A stretch of DNA of 56,230 nt from CAYNNQ01 sp964398785 (GCA_964398785.1 CAYNNQ010000014.1:1-56230), one strand, 5' to 3'; numbered from the stretch's first letter, positions 1-9,232 are shown. A program made the numbers and translations. The notes: generated from the letters alone by a model not told the origin.

Positions 1-166
1 TTGCAGATGCCTTTTGTTTGTAAGTAGGTGGGACATGAATTGTTGTATAACGCATATCTTCAAGAAGTTATGGGGCTACTTGCTTGGATGAGAGGATTAA
101 GGGGGAACTCACATACCCAACGCTGTCTCAGAGAGCCAAAAATTCGCGTGTCCAGGAGCCAGAAAA

Positions 167-946
167 TCATTTCGGGCCAATAGCCTGCATGAGGGCATTT
201 AGATCTTTCTTGTCCTCGATATTTAACTTTTTCAGTGCCCTGGATTTGTAGGTGCCCACTGTACGCGTATCTAGTCCGGTCATATCCGAAATATCTTTGA
301 GCTTGATCCCTTCGCGGATAAACATGAGCACTTGATATTCGCGCTTGGAAAGGGTTTTCCGGATTTCGGCGTCTGTCCAATGGTTCCGGTTAGACGCCCG
401 CGAGCCGTTTTTTTTCAGAACACCCATAAGGTGGGGGGCAAAAGAGGAAATATCTTCTATCCTGGCGCATTCCTGCTGGATATTGTGGGCGATGGAATTC
501 AAAGCGGAATTAACCAACGCACACTGCGTCTCGATTTCCGCCAGACCGGAATAAACCGTATCCTCCGTTTCCCTGGTTGCGGAAATATCCAGGAGGGTCA
601 GCAAATATACGGATTGTCCGCCGTAATCCAAGGATGTCCCGATAATACGGAGTACAATCTTGTCTTTTGTCTGTTTTTTTTCCATTTGTACGCTTGCTTC
701 CAGAAAACCTTGGGATAACAGTTGTTGTAAGATTTCCGGGGTGTCCGGCCCCAAGAGTGTACACTCCTTTTTCTGGGCGCTTTTAAAAAATTCCTTCCTG
801 TTCAGGGAAAGGATATCCAGACAGGTATCGTTGGCTAGGCAAAACTCTCCCTGATTCGAAAGGATAATCATTCCCACCGGCAGGCAGTTCATAATTTGCA
901 TCCACAAACAATGCTCGAGTTCTTTGGCCAAATCATTATTTTCCAT
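167..946 (-). CDS. PAS-domain LuxR-family transcriptional regulator
   Basis: A 259-residue DNA-binding regulator. Residues about 15-125 look like a PAS sensor fold (NCLPVGMIILSNQGEF, then a beta-rich part ending LLTLLDIS). The last 65 residues are a LuxR/GerE helix-turn-helix (LSKREYQVLMFIREG, then the recognition helix around TRTVGTYKSRALKKL). There is no receiver domain, so it probably senses a ligand or redox state, or acts with the histidine kinase encoded next to it on the same strand. I start it at the ATG at 946, preceded by GGAA at SD distance. A TTG nine codons upstream would lie inside the hairpin of a family A repeat and is less likely. The target genes cannot be read from the sequence. 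Class assignment is secure; the specific role is unknown. Confidence 0.8.
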   Translation of the reverse strand: MENNDLAKELEHCLWMQIMNCLPVGMIILSNQGEFCLANDTCLDILSLNRKEFFKSAQKKECTLLGPDTPEILQQLLSQGFLEASVQMEKKQTKDKIVLRIIGTSLDYGGQSVYLLTLLDISATRETEDTVYSGLAEIETQCALVNSALNSIAHNIQQECARIEDISSFAPHLMGVLKKNGSRASNRNHWTDAEIRKTLSKREYQVLMFIREGIKLKDISDMTGLDTRTVGTYKSRALKKLNIEDKKDLNALMQAIGPK

Positions 947-965
947 TGCCGTTGTTCCGTGACGC

Positions 966-1091
966 GCTTGCAAAAGTTATGTCTTTGCAGGCATTTTTAA
1001 GTTTTAAGTTGAAAGTTTGAAGTAAAAGCAAAGAGTTAAAGAGTTTAAGCTGTGCGTCTAACTCCTTCATTCGACTTTTTGCAGGTGCCTC
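966..1091 (-). repeat. Family A dispersed intergenic repeat (minus orientation)
   Basis: This copy separates the LuxR gene from the kinase. Family A is about 120 bp. In its own orientation it starts ctgcaaaaagtc, runs through an A/T-rich body with gagttaaat and acttaaaactta, and ends in a perfect or near-perfect hairpin (gcctgcaaaaa...ttttttgcaggc). No ORF is conserved inside it. Confidence 0.75.
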
Positions 1092-1116
1092 TGTATGGGG
1101 CCATGCTATAGATACA

Positions 1117-4074
1117 TCAAATACGCACCTTGTGCTTATGGAGAAAACCGCGGCAGGCCCAAATGATTTCTTCCCGGAATTTCTTGCATTTTTCTATATC
1201 CCCGCTTTTTGATGCTTCTTCCAGTTCTCTGGCTTTAATATATAATTCAAAAAGGCCTACATTACCCAGCATCCCCTTTAGGTCATGGGTCTCCTTGCGG
1301 ACTTTTTCCGTATCCCCATATTGTATTCCGAGTTCTATCCGATGCAGATAATCGCCCATGCTTTCCGCAGTAGCGGTAATTATCTCCTTGAGCTCTTCTT
1401 CCCGGATCGCGTATTCCTCAACCAAAAAATCCCGAATAGTGTCCTCAAAAGAGCCTTCTCCCGCGGCAACATTATGAGCCGGGACCTCTTTTTCATCTCT
1501 ATAAGCCATGCCCGCAAACCTGCCCAGTACTTCCTTCAATTTATCCAGGGTATACGGCTTGCTAATAAATGCATCCGCCCCCATATCCAGGCATTCCTCC
1601 TTCGTATCCTGCCTGGCGTGGGCGGAGACAATTACCTTGTAAATATCAAAACCCTTCTCCCGGATTTTTTGAATCGCTTTCCGGCCATCCATCACCGGCA
1701 TTTCCAAATCCAAAAGCAAAACATCCCAATAGGCGGGATTATCCTCCAGGCTCCGCAGCGCTTCTTTTCCGTTCTCCGCGAATTCGCACTCGGTTATGTG
1801 CAGGGCCTGGAACATTTTTTCCAAAAGTTCCCGGTTTATAAGATTGTCCTCGGCTGCAAGGACTCTTAATTCTGATAACCACTCAAACGGGATTTCCTCC
1901 TTTCCCTTCTCTTGCTCTAACGTGCTTCCGTCCGTTTTTTGCAATTTTAAACTAAACCAGAATACACTCCCTCTATTTTCCCTGCTGGAAACGGATATCC
2001 CTGTTCCTCCCATCAGTTGTACGAATTTATGGGAGAGACTGAGCCCCAGGCCGGTACCGCGAAGACTGTGGGTGCGGGAGGATTCGGACCTTTCAAACTC
2101 CTGAAAGATTTTTTCCAGTTCTTTTTCAGGGATACCTATTCCCGTATCCTCCACCGAGAAAGTGACCTCACACAGGCCGTTTTCTTCCCTGCCGCCCTGA
2201 ACGTACAGAACAATCCTTCCCTGTTCAGTAAATTTGATACTGTTGCCTATAAGATTGGTTAAGATCTGGCGCAGCCGGGTTTCGTCCACCTCTATATAAT
2301 CCGGAACTACCTCCATGCGTAATTCAAGATTGATGCCCTTGTTTTCAGCAATCAAAATATATGGTTTAATCACCTGGGAACAGAATCCGGGGAGATCTAT
2401 TTCCTGGGGATGCAACTGGAAACGATTGGCGTCTATCTTGGATAAATCCAACAGGTCATTTATTATATCCAATAGGTTACGCGAAGAGTCAAATATGGTT
2501 TGAGCCATTTTTGTCTCCTCCGGCCCTATGTCTCTATCTTTGAGGAGTTCAGCCATACCCTGGATAGCATTCAGTGGGGTGCGGATTTCGTGACTGATAT
2601 TGGCCAAAAAGGATGACTTGGCCCTGTTGGATTCCTCTGCTGCGTCCCTGGCCCGAACCAAAGCGGTCTCCAATTCCTTGCGCAATGAAATATTCCGGAT
2701 CATTCCCTCATAGTACTCTACGTGCCCCTCCGCGTCCCTAACCGCATGCGCGCTCTCGGCTATCCATATTGAAGAACCGTCCTTGCATTTGACCTGATAC
2801 TCATAGTCGTTCACACGTTCTTCCCTCGTTAAAATATCCTTGAATTCCGAACGTTTTTCCGGATACAGATAAAAATCCCGATTCAGGGAATGTATGGAAC
2901 GTATCATGTCCTCCGGGGAATCATATTTAAGCATGCGGGCTAGTGCTGGGTTTACCCGTATGAAGCTCCCGTGGGGGGTACTCTGGAAAATGCCTTCGTT
3001 GGCATTATGGAAAATATCCCGGTATCTCTTCTCCGCTAGACGTAAAGCCTCTTCGGTCTCCTTGCGCTCCGCCACCTCTCTTTGCAATTCTTTATTTATC
3101 CTATCCGCCTCCTCCATTCTTTTCTCTTCTTCTTCTATACGCACACTGAGCATTTTGTTACGCAAAAAAGCCCGAAGGAGGAAAATACAGATAATAAAAA
3201 CCGCAATAAACAGGCCAGACATTCCCAGCAGGAACTTTCTCGGGGAAGAATTGCCCAGCAGGCTTTTTTTGTTAATCATCCTGTACAGATAAAGAGGAGT
3301 CCCTTCGATTTTTTGTTTCTGGAAAAATTGGTCACCGTTTTTTCGTGCTTGCTCGAATTTGCGGGTAAGGGCGGCAGTATTACATTCTAAAGTATTTTTC
3401 CATTCCCCTCCCACCGGACAGAGCCATTCTCCCCCTTTCTCTCGCAAAGCGGTTCGGCAGCCGGCATTGCACAACTCCCCCTGCAGAAATTTCTCCCGGA
3501 TAAACTTTACAGACAAGACAATAGCCACTTTTCCATGTATTTCTCCGGCAAACCGGACCGGGGAGGTGATGATCAGGTACGAGTTTTGCTTGCCAAAAGG
3601 CAATGGCATAGAGCCCTTTTTCCCGAAAAGGGGTTTCCACTTTTCTCTTTTTCTTTTTTTGGACGTAGTATCCGCCAAAAACCCTTTTTCCCGGTCCCAA
3701 AAAACCATACGTTCGCAAAGCCCCGGGTAATGGTCTTCTAAAAAAAGGGTCTGTTTTTTTAGAAATTGTTGCACAAATCCGGCAAGCCCTTTCACGCCAT
3801 ATCTGTTGGACATCCCCAAGGCCCGGGTATGGTAATAATTGCTCATTATTGCCTGGGCTATGTTCTCCACATCCGCCCTACGTTCAAAAAAGAAATTGGA
3901 CAAATGGGTGCTAATATCCTCTCCACGATTCTTCCAGCGCTTTAACGCTATTTCATGGAGGGTCTTGTGTGATTTATAATTATTATAGGCGGATAAGCTA
4001 AAGTATGCGAACAATAGAAGAACACAGCCCAAAAGGATGAAAATCAGGCGGTAATCTTTGAGTGTAGTGAACAT
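1117..4074 (-). CDS. Membrane-bound hybrid sensor histidine kinase with REC and HPt domains
   Basis: A 985-residue hybrid kinase with a complete phosphorelay. TM1 at about 10-29 and TM2 at about 284-303 flank a roughly 250-residue extracytoplasmic sensor. They are followed by a short coiled linker and a PAS/PAC domain (about 345-475). The HisKA domain carries SHEIRTPLNAIQGM with the phospho-accepting His. An HATPase follows (N box around ILTNLIGNSIKFTEQG, G box DTGIGIPEKEL, RGTGLGLSLS), then a receiver with phospho-acceptor Asp in LLLDLEMPVMDG, and a C-terminal HPt with HDLKGMLGN. AGGA precedes the ATG at SD distance. It shares strand and neighbourhood with the PAS-LuxR gene, from which a family A repeat separates it. 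The signal sensed is unknown, and no cognate response regulator is visible in the window. Confidence 0.9.
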   Translation of the reverse strand: MFTTLKDYRLIFILLGCVLLLFAYFSLSAYNNYKSHKTLHEIALKRWKNRGEDISTHLSNFFFERRADVENIAQAIMSNYYHTRALGMSNRYGVKGLAGFVQQFLKKQTLFLEDHYPGLCERMVFWDREKGFLADTTSKKRKREKWKPLFGKKGSMPLPFGKQNSYLIITSPVRFAGEIHGKVAIVLSVKFIREKFLQGELCNAGCRTALREKGGEWLCPVGGEWKNTLECNTAALTRKFEQARKNGDQFFQKQKIEGTPLYLYRMINKKSLLGNSSPRKFLLGMSGLFIAVFIICIFLLRAFLRNKMLSVRIEEEEKRMEEADRINKELQREVAERKETEEALRLAEKRYRDIFHNANEGIFQSTPHGSFIRVNPALARMLKYDSPEDMIRSIHSLNRDFYLYPEKRSEFKDILTREERVNDYEYQVKCKDGSSIWIAESAHAVRDAEGHVEYYEGMIRNISLRKELETALVRARDAAEESNRAKSSFLANISHEIRTPLNAIQGMAELLKDRDIGPEETKMAQTIFDSSRNLLDIINDLLDLSKIDANRFQLHPQEIDLPGFCSQVIKPYILIAENKGINLELRMEVVPDYIEVDETRLRQILTNLIGNSIKFTEQGRIVLYVQGGREENGLCEVTFSVEDTGIGIPEKELEKIFQEFERSESSRTHSLRGTGLGLSLSHKFVQLMGGTGISVSSRENRGSVFWFSLKLQKTDGSTLEQEKGKEEIPFEWLSELRVLAAEDNLINRELLEKMFQALHITECEFAENGKEALRSLEDNPAYWDVLLLDLEMPVMDGRKAIQKIREKGFDIYKVIVSAHARQDTKEECLDMGADAFISKPYTLDKLKEVLGRFAGMAYRDEKEVPAHNVAAGEGSFEDTIRDFLVEEYAIREEELKEIITATAESMGDYLHRIELGIQYGDTEKVRKETHDLKGMLGNVGLFELYIKARELEEASKSGDIEKCKKFREEIIWACRGFLHKHKVRI

Positions 4075-4114
4075 TTTTTTCCTGAAAAGATATACCCGTT
4101 TATCTTATAGCTAC

Positions 4115-4210
4115 AACTGCAAAAACTGGAAAACTGGAGTTAAGTACAGAGATTAAATTTTGCAACTATTTGATTTTATTTAACAGTTAACCATATAAAG
4201 CTACCTGCAT
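4115..4210 (+). repeat. Family A repeat, degenerate copy
   Basis: It matches the family A start (aactgcaaaaactgg, gagttaagtaca) and body (attaaattttgcaac). The terminal hairpin is eroded to acctgca. It lies upstream of the histidine kinase, in the 540-base divergent gap 4075-4611, which holds no gene. Confidence 0.6.
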
Positions 4211-4345
4211 AACTTAGAGCAAAAGCCAAATTGCGTTAAAAACTTATCACATCTTACAAAAAAAGCAACAAAACAGTCCTTGAGGAAAAATTGTAAGATA
4301 ATAAGAATTAAAATTTGGTGGGTTACGGGGTCTTATATCTTTTTA

Positions 4346-4473
4346 CGCAACTGCAAAAAAACGATGGCTGGAGTTAAATACACAGATTAAATTTTGCAAG
4401 TCACTGATTTTAATTAGCACTTAACCACCTAACACTTAAAACTGCTTACAAAAACAAAAAATTTCTGGTGCCC
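4346..4473 (+). repeat. Family A repeat
   Basis: A second copy in the same gap. It has cgcaactgcaaaaaaacg at the left, gagttaaatacacagattaaattt in the body in two blocks, and a decayed hairpin (gcttacaaaaacaaaaaatttctggtgcc) at the right. The 130 bases between the two copies show nothing recognisable. Confidence 0.65.
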
Positions 4474-4611
4474 ATTTTCTGTCTCCTAAGATGCTGTAGC
4501 CTAAAGATGAGGATAAAAGAATCTTTGCAAAAATTCGGATAGAAAGAAAGTCACGCTTAGGCACATAACCGCGCATTGACTCTGGAGAGCGAGGGTTTTA
4601 TTCATGCTGTT

Positions 4612-5544
4612 ATGCCTAAACTGCATGACATACTGGCGAAAACAATAATCGGAATCAGCCTGGCCGTCTTTTCCTTGGCCACTATTCTCGGTCCCGGCAT
4701 GCAAACAGACCCATTTTACAACTATTATTATCTCTTTGCCTGGTGGCCGTTTATCCTGGCCGGGGAGGCCGCTCTGTACTTCCGTGGCAGATCCCTTTTA
4801 TTCGCCCAGCCAGCCCGATTTTTACTCCTCTTGCCTTTATCCGTGTGCATCTGGCTGGTATTCGAATGCTTCAATTTTCGCCTGCAAAACTGGCACTATC
4901 TGAATGTACCCCCTAGTCTCCCTTTGCGATGGACCGTTTACTCCTTTTCCTTTGCCACAATCCTTCCCGCCCTGGGGATGGTCAAAGCCTTTCTGGAGGA
5001 ACTTGGCGCAGACAAAAACATACCGGAAAAAAAGGTGGACCTGCGGGACAAAAACGAAATGCTCCAAATTTCAGGTGCATTTTTTCTTTTCTTGTCCCTG
5101 GCGACTCCCAGCTATTTTTTCCCCCTTGTATGGGTTGGATTCATATTCTTGATTGATCCTTTCCTGTATAGACGCGGCCAGCCCTGTTTTATCCTGAATC
5201 TGGCAATAGGCAGATGGAGAGAATTTTTCCTATGGATGTACTCCGGACTCATATGCGGGTTTTTATGGGAAATGTGGAATTACCAGGCAGGCTCAAAATG
5301 GATTTATACCATTCCCTTTATAGGGGATATAAAATTGTTTGAAATGCCCCTGCCCGGCTTTCTGGGCTTCCCTTTCTTCGCCCTGGAGTGTACTTTGCTG
5401 GCCATGCTCTTCTTTTTTCTCCAGGAAAAAATCGGGCTTTTGAAAAGAAAAAAGAAAATCCCCATTGTATTGGGAGTTGCAGTTACAGTGGTCCTCTACT
5501 GCGCTACTGTTTTTCACTTCATAGATGTTTTTACCGTGATCTAG
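4612..5544 (+). CDS. Polytopic membrane protein of unknown function
   Basis: A 310-residue very hydrophobic protein with about nine predicted membrane segments. Charged residues are confined to short loops, for example KAFLEELGADKNIPEKKVDLRDKNEM between TM4 and TM5. A conserved-looking aromatic stretch, GFLWEMWNYQAGSKWIY, sits before TM8. It resembles uncharacterised integral membrane proteins of Deltaproteobacteria, and I cannot assign a transport or enzymatic function. The frame also allows a TTG start twelve codons upstream; the ATG at 4612 is preferred because it directly precedes the hydrophobic part, but no clear SD precedes either. Its stop codon lies in the target duplication of a family C repeat that separates it from the convergent dehydrogenase gene. 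Confidence 0.7.
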   Translation: MPKLHDILAKTIIGISLAVFSLATILGPGMQTDPFYNYYYLFAWWPFILAGEAALYFRGRSLLFAQPARFLLLLPLSVCIWLVFECFNFRLQNWHYLNVPPSLPLRWTVYSFSFATILPALGMVKAFLEELGADKNIPEKKVDLRDKNEMLQISGAFFLFLSLATPSYFFPLVWVGFIFLIDPFLYRRGQPCFILNLAIGRWREFFLWMYSGLICGFLWEMWNYQAGSKWIYTIPFIGDIKLFEMPLPGFLGFPFFALECTLLAMLFFFLQEKIGLLKRKKKIPIVLGVAVTVVLYCATVFHFIDVFTVI

Positions 5545-5635
5545 TTTCCATCCGGAAATGGCCCTCATTTCCGAATTGGAAACTAGATATTTCTAGACCC
5601 GGAAATTTTTGAATTTCCGGACAAGAACGATCTAG
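5538..5635 (+). repeat. Family C MITE-like element with target duplication
   Basis: An element of about 85 bp bounded by imperfect inverted termini: GTTTCCATCCGG on the left and, read inward from the right, GTTCTTGTCCGG. Identical GATCTAG heptamers flank it at 5538-5544 and 5629-5635, which looks like a target-site duplication. It sits exactly between two convergent genes, and each duplicated heptamer supplies one stop codon. Confidence 0.8.
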
Positions 5636-6588
5636 ACCACCCTGTTTCTTCTCTTTCCCCGTAAAAAGGCCCGTAGGTTTTCCCCTATTTCCCGCATGAG
5701 CCTAATCCGGGATTCCCGACTGGCCCAACACACATGCGCGGTGATGAAACAATTGGGGGCGGAGAATAGAGGATTGTCCGGCTCAGGAGGCTCCTTAGCC
5801 ATAACATCCAGCCCGGCACCCGCGATCCATCCCCGGCGCAGTGCCTTGTCCAAGGCAGTTTCTTCCACGACTCCCCCACGGCTGGTGTTGATCAGGTACG
5901 CCGTGTCCCTCATATTATACAACCATTTTTCATTGACCATTTTTTCGGTTTCCTCGGTCAACGGGCAATGCAGGGAAATGACATCGCTCTCGGCAATAAG
6001 CTCCTCCAGAGAACAAAAACGGACTCCGAATTCCTCTTCCCCCCCTGGGACCGTGCGGGTATAGACCCGGACATTCATCCCCATCGCCAAAGCGATCGCA
6101 GCAGTACGCCGACCGGTATTCCCGAACCCCACTATCCCCAAATCCTTGTTCCATAATTCGTGTATAGGGTACTCCCAATAGGAAAAATCCTGCTGATTAG
6201 ACCACTTGCCTTCCCGAACCGACTGGGCGTGATGCCCCACTCTATTGGTTAGTTCCATCAAAAGGGCCCAAGTGCCCTGAGCCACCGACGGACTACTGTA
6301 ATCCGGGACATTTGTTACGGCTATCCCTTGTTGCCGGGCCTGTTCCAGGTCAATGAGATCATAACCGGTTGCCGCTATTCCAACATATTCAACGCCGGAT
6401 AGCCGGGACAAGGTATATGCATCCAGGGGGACTTTGTTCACGATAAGCGCCTGCGCCCCATCAGCCCGGGGAAGCACCTCTTCGGCAGAACTCCGTTCAT
6501 AAACCCGGATCTCTCCCAGATCTTGCAAAGGTTCCCAGCCAATATCCCCGGGATTGAGCGTATATCCATCCAGTACCCTTATGCGCAT
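5632..6588 (-). CDS. D-2-hydroxyacid dehydrogenase (hydroxypyruvate/glycerate dehydrogenase-like)
   Basis: A 318-residue NAD(P)-dependent oxidoreductase of the D-isomer-specific 2-hydroxyacid dehydrogenase family, usual length. The Rossmann motif is GIVGFGNTGRRTA. The catalytic Arg lies in INTSRGGVV, the Glu in AKEPPEPDNPL, and the His in ITAHVCWAS. The closest fit by eye is the HprA-like glycerate/hydroxypyruvate reductase branch, interconverting a 2-oxoacid and a D-2-hydroxyacid in the cytoplasm. Substrate cannot be fixed from sequence. A strong AAGGAGG SD precedes the ATG. It converges with the membrane protein gene, and its TAG stop is in the duplicated target site of the family C element. 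Confidence 0.88.
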   Translation of the reverse strand: MRIRVLDGYTLNPGDIGWEPLQDLGEIRVYERSSAEEVLPRADGAQALIVNKVPLDAYTLSRLSGVEYVGIAATGYDLIDLEQARQQGIAVTNVPDYSSPSVAQGTWALLMELTNRVGHHAQSVREGKWSNQQDFSYWEYPIHELWNKDLGIVGFGNTGRRTAAIALAMGMNVRVYTRTVPGGEEEFGVRFCSLEELIAESDVISLHCPLTEETEKMVNEKWLYNMRDTAYLINTSRGGVVEETALDKALRRGWIAGAGLDVMAKEPPEPDNPLFSAPNCFITAHVCWASRESRIRLMREIGENLRAFLRGKRRNRVV

Positions 6589-6649
6589 TTTTCCTCCTTT
6601 TAAGTATCTACATGTGAATGATCAGTTAAAAATTTCATGTTTTAATACC

Positions 6650-6771
6650 CAACTGCAAAAAGTCGAAGACTGGAGTTAAATAAACAGATCAGACCTTGCA
6701 ACCCCTTGACTTTACATAAAACTTTCAACTTAAAACTTGAAACTGTCAGCAAAAATATATTTTTTGTAGGC
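6650..6771 (+). repeat. Family A repeat
   Basis: A full-length copy: aactgcaaaaagtcgaagac at the left, gagttaaataaacagatcag and acttaaaacttg in the body, and a terminal hairpin gtcagcaaaaatata...tttttgtaggc. It is the first of two A copies and one B copy filling the gap 6589-7240. Confidence 0.7.
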
Positions 6772-6820
6772 CCATCTTTGCTTGTCCCTGTCTTGAATAT
6801 GCACTAAGTTACAAGAAAGA

Positions 6821-6953
6821 CGCAACTGCAAAAAGTCGAGAACCTGGAGTTGAATGCACAGATCAGACCCTGCAACCCTTTAACTTTACTTAAAACTTAA
6901 AACTTAAAACTTAAAACTTAAAACTGCCAGCAAAAATATACTTTTTGTATGCG
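6821..6953 (+). repeat. Family A repeat
   Basis: A full-length copy with an expanded microrepeat in the body: the unit aaaactt is repeated in tandem four to five times (about 6890-6920). This suggests slippage within the element. Confidence 0.7.
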
Positions 6954-6994
6954 CCTCAAGAAAAGCAATGCATTGCAAAGAGAGATATAATTGA

Positions 6995-7232
6995 CTTCGA
7001 CACAGCGTGTGGATTTTTTATATTTTTTCGCCTGATTTTTTTAGATGCTTTTAACGAGAAGCCCACGCGTTTTCTTGGCCTTTAATATGGAGTCGAAATC
7101 CCGCACCCAAATTCATATTTGGGGGCGGGAAGGGGGCAAGTATCCCCCTTTGGCGGGACCTAGAAAGCACCGGGCCGGTAGTTGGGCATCTAAAAAAATC
7201 TGGCGGAGAAAATCCAGATCAAACGTCGAGGA
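6995..7232 (+). repeat. Family B MITE-like element (short subtype)
   Basis: About 240 bp. The left end has cgacacagcgtgtggatttt and a stretch through cctgatttttttagatgc. The right end carries its inverted counterpart, gcatctaaaaaaatctggcg, so the two ends can fold on each other. Inner arms also pair imperfectly (cccacgcgttttcttgg against cctagaaagcaccgggcc). No conserved protein is encoded. The right end contributes gaggaa just before the ATG of the next gene. Confidence 0.7.
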
Positions 7233-7240
7233 ACCATATA

Positions 7241-7915
7241 ATGGGAGACTCCCACAGACCATATTGCCCTTTGTGTACGGAAAAATCAGGGGGCTTTCTC
7301 GTCCACGGTTGGCGCCAATACAATATCTGCCCCTGTTGCGATCTGGTGTTTGTCCCACCCGAATATCATTTGTCCCCGGAGGAGGAGAAAAAAAGATATT
7401 TGAGCCATAACAACCGCCCCGAGGATGAGGGATACAAAAAATTCCTGCGGCCGGTGGCTGAAGAAGTATCCAGTGACTGGCCTGTACGGACAAGAGGTCT
7501 TGATTTCGGCTGCGGTACCGGATCCCCTCTGGCAAGGATGTTGGAAAGAAGGGATATGCACGTGGCAACTTATGACCCCTTCTTCGCCCCGGACAGACAG
7601 GTTTTTGAGCAAACATACGATTTTATCACCTGTACTGAGGTCGTGGAGCATCTGCGCGGCCCCATGCAAGAAATCGACCGTCTCTGGGAAATGCTTGGAA
7701 AAGAAGGCGGGCTGTACATAAAAACCGAATTGCGCCTATCCCAGAGGAGCTTTTCCGAGTGGCACTATATACGCGATCCAACCCATATATGCTTCTTTTC
7801 TCCGAAAACTTTTTTTTGGCTGGCCCATCGCCTGGATGCCAAGCTGGAAATGCGGGAAAAAAGGGTAACGGTATTGCGCAAACAGGAAAAAATCGACAAC
7901 AAAGGGGACATTTAG
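7241..7915 (+). CDS. Class I SAM-dependent methyltransferase with N-terminal zinc ribbon
   Basis: A 224-residue protein. An N-terminal CPLC...CPCC pair (residues about 6-31) forms a probable zinc ribbon. A compact Rossmann methyltransferase follows: motif I GLDFGCGTGSPLA, an acidic residue after strand 2 in VATYDPF, and the post-I region TCTEVVEHL typical of UbiG/Methyltransf_23-type enzymes. The C-terminal part IRDPTHICFFSPKTF also fits that family. The acceptor substrate is unknown. The ATG lies nine bases after a GAGG that belongs to the end of a family B repeat, so the ribosome-binding site appears to be donated by the mobile repeat. An MBL hydrolase gene follows after 29 bases and may be co-transcribed. 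Confidence 0.8.
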   Translation: MGDSHRPYCPLCTEKSGGFLVHGWRQYNICPCCDLVFVPPEYHLSPEEEKKRYLSHNNRPEDEGYKKFLRPVAEEVSSDWPVRTRGLDFGCGTGSPLARMLERRDMHVATYDPFFAPDRQVFEQTYDFITCTEVVEHLRGPMQEIDRLWEMLGKEGGLYIKTELRLSQRSFSEWHYIRDPTHICFFSPKTFFWLAHRLDAKLEMREKRVTVLRKQEKIDNKGDI

Positions 7916-7944
7916 CACTTTTTTAAGAGACGGAGAAGATAGCC

Positions 7945-8775
7945 ATGCGTTTATATGTCCTCGTGGACAACAATTCCTTTATTGATCGTTATTTTCTGGC
8001 GGAACCGGGCTTATCCATACTTGTTGAAGAGGACTCCCGGCGAATCCTGTTCGACTGCGGCTTCAGCGACATATTCTGGGAAAATGCCACAAAAATGCGC
8101 CAGGACTTACTTTTTCTGGATTATCTGGTTTTTTCCCACTCCCATCTGGACCACACCTGGGGAGTACAAAAACTCATACGGGAATATGCTACCGCCGCTC
8201 TGGAAAATTTAGACCATAAACGGCCGGAAGTGGTAGCCCACCCCCAAGCCCTTAAAGGTGTATGCTTCCCTTTTGTGGGCAATATCGGATCCCTTATCGG
8301 TCACCGGGAAATGGCCCTTAATTTCCAGACCCATCTGTACAGGGAGCCGCTTTTTTTAACTGAAAATCTGATATTTCTGGGGGAGATTCCCCGCAAAAAC
8401 GATTTTGAAAATAAAACTCCCATTGGGAAAAAGGACGGGGAAGAAAATCCCGACTTCCTGCCGGACGATACCGCCCTGGCCTATAAAAGCAACCACGGAT
8501 TGGTGATAATCGCCGGTTGTGCTCATTCCGGAATATGCAATATAGTTGAGCACGCAAGGCAAGTTTGCGGGGAAGAAAACGTAAGTTGTATAATCGGCGG
8601 GCTCCATCTCTTGAATCCACCGCGCGAACAATTGGAGAAAACAGCGGATTTCCTCTCCGATTTGAGCCTGGACAGCTTGTACGCAGGACATTGCACCGAT
8701 CTGAACTCCAAAATCGCTTTATCCAAATCATCTCCCGTAAAAGATTTTGCTGTGGGACTAGAGCTTGAATTTTAG
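7945..8775 (+). CDS. MBL-fold metallohydrolase (beta-RFAP-synthase-like family)
   Basis: A 276-residue metallo-beta-lactamase-fold protein. Metal ligands are visible in FSHSHLDHTWG (HxHxDH), AGCAHSGICN, GGLHLL and YAGHCTD. The N-terminal start MRLYVLVDNNSF and the GCAHSGI motif match the group annotated as 7,8-dihydropterin-6-yl-methyl-4-(beta-D-ribofuranosyl)aminobenzene 5'-phosphate synthase-like hydrolases, many of which have no proven reaction. It is cytoplasmic (no signal peptide). GGAGAAG precedes the ATG. It lies 29 bases behind the small methyltransferase. Confidence 0.85.
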   Translation: MRLYVLVDNNSFIDRYFLAEPGLSILVEEDSRRILFDCGFSDIFWENATKMRQDLLFLDYLVFSHSHLDHTWGVQKLIREYATAALENLDHKRPEVVAHPQALKGVCFPFVGNIGSLIGHREMALNFQTHLYREPLFLTENLIFLGEIPRKNDFENKTPIGKKDGEENPDFLPDDTALAYKSNHGLVIIAGCAHSGICNIVEHARQVCGEENVSCIIGGLHLLNPPREQLEKTADFLSDLSLDSLYAGHCTDLNSKIALSKSSPVKDFAVGLELEF

Positions 8776-8922
8776 TCACGCAGGTTAAAACCCGGCTTCA
8801 ACTTAAGGCAGAGATTTCCGGCCTGGATCCAATCCGGAAGATATTTGCCAAACAGCCCCGAACTTTGCTATTATTATATGAAGGATAAGTTTCTTTCGGA
8901 CCAAAATGGGAATATAATCAAA

Positions 8923-9232
8923 ATTTTTGGCTCTCGGACACAGCGTGGGGATTTTTTATATTTTTCCGCCTGATCTTTTTAGATGCTTTTAACGAGAGGC
9001 CCGCGCGTTTTCTTGGTCCGGCCAAAAGGGGGAAACCGGACCGAGAATCGGGCTCTTAATGCAGACTGGCAAAATTACCAACTTGAATGCCGCCAAACTT
9101 TTTCTCCCTTTCCAAACTAGAGTCCGGAGGGGGCAAGCATTCCCCTTTGGCCGGACCTAGAAAACACCGGGCCGGTAGTTGGGCATCTAAAAAAATCTGG
9201 CGGAGAAAATCCATATCAAACGTCGAGGAACC
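8923..9232 (+). repeat. Family B MITE-like element (long subtype)
   Basis: About 310 bp with the same ends as the copy at 6995 (ctcggacacagcgtggggat; cgtcgagga) but a longer centre that includes accggaccgagaatcgggc and ctttttctccctttccaaac. The left and right arms pair (cttggtccggccaaaaggggg against cccctttggccggacctag). It occupies most of the gap 8776-9339; the rest shows only a small cgtggtcttcaccacg hairpin. Confidence 0.7.

Noticed and set aside
7045..7410. Small frames inside family B repeats (also near 9087 and 31751)
   Set aside because: Their peptides (for example GPRKHRAGSWASKK) are similar only because the repeat DNA is similar. Frames differ between copies and starts lack an SD.
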